Below are positions 59,073 through 64,000 of a stretch of DNA of 64,000 nt, piece after piece (positions within the stretch are counted from its first letter, which is position 1; each line of letters starts with the position of its first letter). Under the pieces are notes generated by a model. It did no database searches. It was given only the letters and a program-made list of their open reading frames with translations, and had not been told where the DNA came from. This DNA comes from Diorhabda sublineata. Its lineage: Eukaryota; Arthropoda; Insecta; Coleoptera; Chrysomelidae. Position numbers and translations under genes: made by a program. The stretch lies in the NCBI RefSeq assembly GCF_026230105.1, contig NC_079479.1, positions 33,759,385 to 33,823,384 of the forward strand. Direction: 5' to 3'.

Positions 59073-59860
59073 ATGACAGAAAGAGGTGTAGATGATATTG
59101 CCGGAACATCTAACAAACACGTGGTTGCAAGGTACGTTATAATTCATGTATTATATGTATGAGCATGTGCAATTTGTGTTTATTAAATATTTTAATAATT
59201 ATTATCGATGTAGTTCATATAAATATATATTTGAAAACAACACATAAAATTAGATAATCAACAATGAATTATCGAGCGCATCCACATAAAATAGAAAATT
59301 TCTAACCTAACCAAAAATTAAATTTTTTGTCGATGTCTATAAATTCTTCCACGTTATTATGATTTATTTTATAAATAATTTTTAAATATTAACAACTGTA
59401 GTCAATAATTCGATAATATTATCAGAAAAATCGACAATATTTTTTCATTACAATAATGTTTTTATATAATTTTCTTTCGAAAAGTTATTTTTTAGCTTAT
59501 TTAAATAATTTTCGTGTACTATTTATTATTGTATGTAAAAGATTTAGTGACATAATTATCGTTTTATAACCATTTTTGTTAATTATTAAGATAATATTAT
59601 ATTTTAAATAAAAAATTAATTATAATAATTTAAAAAAAATGTTTATAAAAACCTTTTTTTATAAATTTTCTTAAAGTCGGTTGAAAGTTTTATAATTATG
59701 CATTTATAAATTTTCTAATTTTTTTTTATATTTTTTGACTAGGAAAAAATCTAAGCCTCCAAAAACTCCAGCCGAGAGACAGCAAGCTTACAGATTAAAA
59801 AAAAAATTGATGAAGGAAGCCCAAAATATTCTGGCAATCAACCAATCTTTTTTAAGTTGA
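59073..59860 (+). CDS. Small two-exon gene in left arm (58 codons, AERQ motif)
   Basis: Exon 1 (59073-59131) begins MTERGVDDIAGTSNKHVVA and ends at CAAG|GTACGT. Exon 2 (59743-59860) follows the acceptor TTTTTTGACTAG and reads RKKSKPPKTPAERQQAYRLK, then KKLMKEAQ...AINQSFLS and TGA. Splice sites, phase and frame agree. The basic TPAERQ.AYR.KKK segment resembles short basic motifs found in many uncharacterised insect and transposon proteins. I cannot assign a function. It may be the 5' end of an autonomous transposase or of a captured host gene, truncated in the element. The intron is 611 bases. Confidence 0.5.
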
Positions 59861-60188
59861 ATAAACTCTTTTTGCGTCAGCGTGTCGTGAGCTGACACAC
59901 ACACACACACAATTTTTTTTCAAAGAATGGATTTCCGGATACAAAACAAATTAGACATACCCTTAATATATATAATAAATGTCTATTTTTTTTGCTTCAA
60001 ACGCATATAATAGAAAATGTAATTACGATGTAACAAAATGTTCCTGAGACCTAGATTCAAGACAATTCACCAAGAAAAAAACATGAGAAACGTCTAAGAG
60101 TAAAAAAAATTGTGTGTGTGTCAGCTCCGACGCACGACTGGAGTTTACTCCTTAAGTTCGATAGTCTAACTAGACGCAAAAAGAGTTT

Positions 60189-60976
60189 ATTCAACTTAAA
60201 AAAGATTGGTTGATTGCCAGAATATTTTGGGCTTACTCCATTAATTTTTTTTTAATCTGTAAGCTCGCTGTCTCTCGGTTGGAGTCTTTGGAGATTTAGA
60301 TTTTTTCCTAGTCAAAAAATATTAAAAAAAATTAGAAAATTTATAAATACATAATTATAAAAATTTTAACCGACTTTAAGAAAATTTATAAAAAAAGGTT
60401 TTTATAAACATTTTTTTTAAATTATTATAATTAATTTTTTTTAAAATATAATATTATCTTAATAATTAACAAAAATGGTTATAAAACGATAATTATGTCA
60501 CTAAATCTTTTACATACAATAATAAATAGTACATGAAAATCATTTAATTAAGCTAAAAAATAACTTTTCGAAAGAAAATTATATAAAAACATTATTATAA
60601 TGAAAAAATATTGTCGATTTTTCTGATAATATTATCGAATTATTGACTACAGTTGTTAATATTTAAAAATTATTTATAAAATAAATCATAATAACGTGGA
60701 AGAATTTATAGACATCGACAAAAAAATTAATTTTTGGTTAGGTTAGAAATTTTCTATTTTATGTGGATGCGTTTGATAATTCATATTGGGTTGATTATCT
60801 AATTTTATGTGTTGTTTTCAAATATATATTTATATGAACTACATCGATAATTATTAAAATTTTTAATACATACAAATTGCACATGCTCATACATATAATA
60901 CATGAATTATAACGTACCTTGCAACCACGTGTTTGTTAGATGTTCCGGCAATATCATCTACACCTCTTTCTGCCAT
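60189..60976 (-). pseudogene. Inverted copy of the small gene in right arm (frameshifted)
   Basis: This is the same structure on the minus strand. Exon 1 (60976-60918) starts MAERGVDDIAGTSNKHVVA with the identical donor, and exon 2 begins at 60307 with RKKSKSPKTPTERQRAYRLK. One A is missing in the poly-A run (relative to the left arm), so the frame stops at TAA two codons later (K-N-stop). Its differences from the left copy include several amino-acid changes (Pro to Ser, Ala to Thr, Gln to Arg). Confidence 0.55.
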
Positions 60977-61186
60977 AGTTATTTGAAAATACTTTCAGTT
61001 CACTTTAGCGGAACACAATGATAATAAAACTTCACAATGACAGCAATATAAGTATGTTGACACTGACAAATTAGAAAGTAAGAAACGTAAAGAGGTCATT
61101 CATCGATAGATTTTACTCCTCACATTTTTCTCATACCGGGCCCCTTATATAAGCAAATCGATTCTTAAGGAGTAAACTCAAATTAT

Positions 61187-62122
61187 ATATACAGTATGTC
61201 CAATTAAGTCGCAACCATATGCGAAACGTTTTTATTCTTAGTTTTATGAAGAAAAGTTATTTCTAATAAAAAGTTGTGCATGGTTTAAAACCTGGATATC
61301 ACAATTTGTTAGTCTTATACGAGGTATGTAAGAAATATGACTTTTTGCTCAAGAGTACCGTACATACCTTCATTTTTGAGATTATTGAGAATTGTTATCA
61401 AAAAAAGTTGATCATTATTGAAAATTATAGTCAAATATCCAATATTATACATCTGCCATGAAAAAATTATTTTTTTTGTGTTTATTAACTTCTCTGTATC
61501 AGCATTGCATCGTCAAATCGCTAGTTAGATTTTATAAAATACAAGAAATGGCGGTTCGGTTAAGTAATGAGGAAAAAATTGAAATAGTGACATCAGAATA
61601 GAAATAATCAGCATTCGACAGTTTTCGACAGATTCGACAAAAATTATAAATAAATTTAAGACATGGAATGGAATGTGTTCACAATAATTTTAATAAAAAC
61701 GCCAGAAGAGGGTTGCCAGTGAGGACACGCGATTACAAGTGATGTTATCTGTAGTACAACACCCTAAAATAAACCAAAAGATTATTATGTTTCAATAAGA
61801 TAGCTGATTACAAGATTTACATATGCATGTATTTTATTTATACCAAAAAATATTTTTCATGGCGGAAGGGTGATATTGGATATCTGACAATAGTTTTCAA
61901 TCGTGATCAATTTTTTTTAATAACAATTTTCAATTTTGTAAAAAATAAAAGAACCTTACTCTTGGGTGAAAATCATGTTTTTTGATGAACCTTGTATATG
62001 ACTAATAAAAATTGTCATCTGATGGTTGAATTATACGTTTTAGACCATGCAAAACTTTTTATGAAGAATGACTTTTTTCCGTAAAACTAAAAATAAAAAA
62101 GTTAATTGGACACATTGTATAT
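61187..62122 (+). mobile_element. Tc1/mariner-superfamily element with long terminal inverted repeats
   Basis: The left end TATACAGTATGTCCAATTAA (61188) and the right end, complement of 62103-62120 (TACAATGTGTCCAATTAA), are inverted repeats that extend inward for about 100 bases (for example TGCATGGTTTAAAAC versus TGCATGGTCTAAAAC). TA runs flank both ends, fitting a TA target. Inside, at 61548, MAVRLSNEEKIEIVTSE is followed by a stop. Further on, NARRGLPVRTRD (61700-61735) matches the HTH linker of insect transposases (RR..RPVRTP). The catalytic domain is missing, so it is a deleted, non-autonomous copy of about 0.93 kb. Confidence 0.8.
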
Positions 62123-62735
62123 ATAAATCTGATCTTGAATAATATTGAACCAAAATAGATAATTGAAATCATTGCTGCTTATTACTAGTTATGTCTGTTT
62201 ATCTATTAATTGTTCCGACTAGTTTGTTTCTAAACCGAATTAAATAACCTTTAAAATCTAAACTATGTTGAACGACAATCTATTAGTAGATAAAAATTAA
62301 ATTGTAAATTACTTTAAGTGGGACACACTGTACATATTATTATTTAAATTGTAATTATAGTTGATTATGGACAGTTTTGAAATATGACGCACGTCATTGG
62401 GCATATGTTATGATTATATGACGTAGTTGTTGATCTGTGAATATATAAAAAAACATGTATCAAATTTCAATTAACAGATTTGAATTTTTTTATTATCAAC
62501 GTAACTGGAATGTTTTTTCGTCAATTGATTATTCATTTTTACACTTCATTCTAATAATTTTTTAGTGTATTTTATGAGAAAATATATACCCCTACATATA
62601 TTAACCATCTTAGTGCATAGCTGGAAGTTTGGGGCTACTACAAGGGTGGTCCTAAAAGTACTTGGCCAGACATACCAGATACAGTATATGTTGTTTGGCA
62701 GCCACCAATATTGTGATGTATGAATCATTGATTCA
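62123..62735. other. Unannotated AT-rich sequence
   Basis: No gene. A transposon-terminus-like string GTGGGACACACTGTACAT lies at 62320-62337 without a visible partner. Confidence 0.45.
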
Positions 62736-62739
62736 TCAT

Positions 62740-63060
62740 TCTATACCCAAAAAAAATCAATATAATGGACTGTTCCATCTGTTTTTTTGAACAGCGAACT
62801 ATTTGCAACGTTTGAATGAATAAATCAAGCAAAAACGGCCGGATTTGGTTAAGAAGAAAGTGTTGTTTAATGAAGGCAATGCACCAGCTGACACATCCGT
62901 TATTGCAATGGCCAAAATTGATTAATTGAAGTTTGAATTGCTATCTCATGCACCCTATTCGCCAGATTTAGCACTCTGGGATTATTTTCTGTTCAGTGAT
63001 CAAAAATTTTCCAACAATGAAGAGGTGGTGTCGTCGATACGTTGAAAAATAAATATATTT
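62740..63060 (+). mobile_element. Mariner transposon 3' fragment (subfamily M1)
   Basis: The plus strand encodes RPDLVKKKVLFNEGNAPADT (62838-62898; the second catalytic Asp position is changed to Glu, with NEGNAP for the usual xDNAP), then SVIAMAKID, LSHAPYSPDLALWDYFLFSD (62943-63000) and FSNNEEVVS. It matches the M1 copies at 4790-5700 and 34945-35690. The 5' two thirds are absent. Confidence 0.85.
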
Positions 63061-64000
63061 ATATATAATTTTTGATTTTCTTTGTTGCGATAGGTATTTC
63101 CTGTATAATTGTTTCTACGAAAGAGACGAATATATGTAAAATTTCCAGATACACACTTTTTACTTTAAAAGAAATTCATTGTTATTATATTAAGTGTAAT
63201 TTGTAATAAAAACGTCCTTATTTCAGTTCCGTTTTATCAGTTAGGTAAGAAACTAAAAGTAACTGTAATTTCAATGAATTCGTTATGAGGGAATAAACTT
63301 TTCATCGCTATCAAAAACCTCCCATTTGCTGTTATTCATTAAAAAGGGACCAATTCCGGAATCCGGAATTACAAATCTTAACAGGGCATAATCTCTTAAA
63401 AAGGTTAGTAAAAGCAGGAAGAAACTGTAGGGAGAAAGAGAGAGACGTGAAGGTAGTAAATAACAAGCCCTTGTTTTACAAACAAAAGACACTCATTCTT
63501 CGACCTTATCGTGCTTTTCTCTATCACGCACAAGACCAGGACTACCACCGCTGCCTTTCTATCTTCCGACCATTTTTCTCTGTTAAGGCGTACTTTACAT
63601 TTTCTTTTCAGTAACAAGAGCGTTTCGAGTTTTTTTTTTCATAAAGAATTCATAAAGAATCTAACGATAATGAAAAAATTTTAACAAATTCAACATATAT
63701 AAGTTAAAGAGTGTTGTTTTTTTGGTACAAACAAATCTAAAAATTATTTCAAAGGATAAGGAGATCTAAAGAAACTTGTTGCACCAGACACACTTTGCAA
63801 TCCTTGCCAAGGATCATAATAACGAACAAAATAAAAAGAAAACAACTGTGTGTATCCTGTTCACATTGCTAACAAGTAGCATACAACATCTTTGTGATTT
63901 TTGGATGATATTTTCAGTACCAAATAGCCAAAGAATGATCAAAGATTCTGATTTATTCACCAATTGTCAAATTATTTTATTAATGAATGAAAATTTGAGA
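63061..64000. other. Unannotated AT-rich sequence
   Basis: No gene or element recognised to the end of the window. Overlapping minus frames at 63283-63617 look random. Confidence 0.5.

Larger units (their letters stand above)
58869..61180. mobile_element. 2.3-kb near-palindromic fold-back unit
   Basis: The left arm (58869-about 59928) and right arm (about 60108-61180) are inverted copies, roughly 95 per cent identical by eye over about 1 kb, around a spacer of about 180 bases. Outer ends carry GGAGTTTACTTCTTAAGAAT and its complement. The right arm also has an internal copy of this terminus (60140-60160) that the left arm lacks. AATT flanks both outer ends as a possible target duplication. 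Each arm contains a small two-exon gene pointing toward the centre. Long AT-rich stretches make up the rest. Confidence 0.93.

Noticed and set aside
62320..62337. GTGGGACACACTGTACAT as the end of another transposon
   Set aside because: It resembles a Tc1/mariner-type terminus, but no matching inverted partner was found within several hundred bases.
1..64000. tRNA, rRNA, snRNA genes and CRISPR arrays
   Set aside because: Scanning by eye for B-box-like GGTTCGA.CC pairs and regular spaced repeats gave no convincing candidate. The only regular arrays are the 467-bp satellite and the CATTA microsatellite.

Overview
This window is AT-rich, intron-bearing, transposon-laden nuclear DNA from an insect. 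The only host gene I can identify is the 3' half of collier/knot, the single insect member of the COE/EBF transcription factor family. It lies on the minus strand between about 25304 and 12022. Nine coding exons, including two alternative last exons, can be joined with consistent splice phases and clean GT/AG borders. The sequence supports an insect (insect-type collier protein, CCTAA-rich repeat, mariner, Tigger and RTE relics). A beetle or another lineage with a large genome is plausible, but the order cannot be proven from sequence alone.

Layout: 1-9 kb holds decayed mariner and non-LTR relics and a short GGCCAAGC-type repeat patch. 9-12 kb is the 3' side of collier. 12-25.3 kb is the collier gene body, with short introns at its 3' end and two large introns. 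The first large intron (16-22 kb) carries a four-copy 467-bp tandem array. The second (22-25 kb) carries a gypsy integrase relic and a CpG-rich island. 25.3-64 kb contains no recognisable upstream collier exon, so it is either a very long collier intron or sequence beyond the coding region. It is filled with dead mariner, Tc1, Tigger, RTE-type, jockey-type and R1-like copies, two long inverted-repeat elements (45-46 kb and 55 kb), a pentanucleotide microsatellite (46.8 kb) and a large near-palindromic fold-back unit (58.9-61.2 kb).

How the parts work together: the host function is one DNA-binding regulator. The exons present encode the end of its DNA-binding domain (after the zinc knuckle), the IPT/TIG domain, the HLH dimerisation region and the Ser/Gly/Pro-rich transactivation tail. 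The splice pattern predicts two alternative C-termini. The rest records repeated transposon invasion. No transposase or reverse transcriptase open frame here is intact, so none is expected to be active.

Most notable for follow-up: the fold-back unit, whose arms each contain a small two-exon gene with good splice sites; the A-B-A-B higher-order structure of the intronic array; tandem in-frame splice acceptors in collier; a terminal-inverted-repeat element with an internal 155-bp triplication; a GC-rich hairpin cluster at 35.9 kb; and an unassigned protein-like frame at 52.5 kb. Boundaries of relic elements are approximate, because they were judged by eye.
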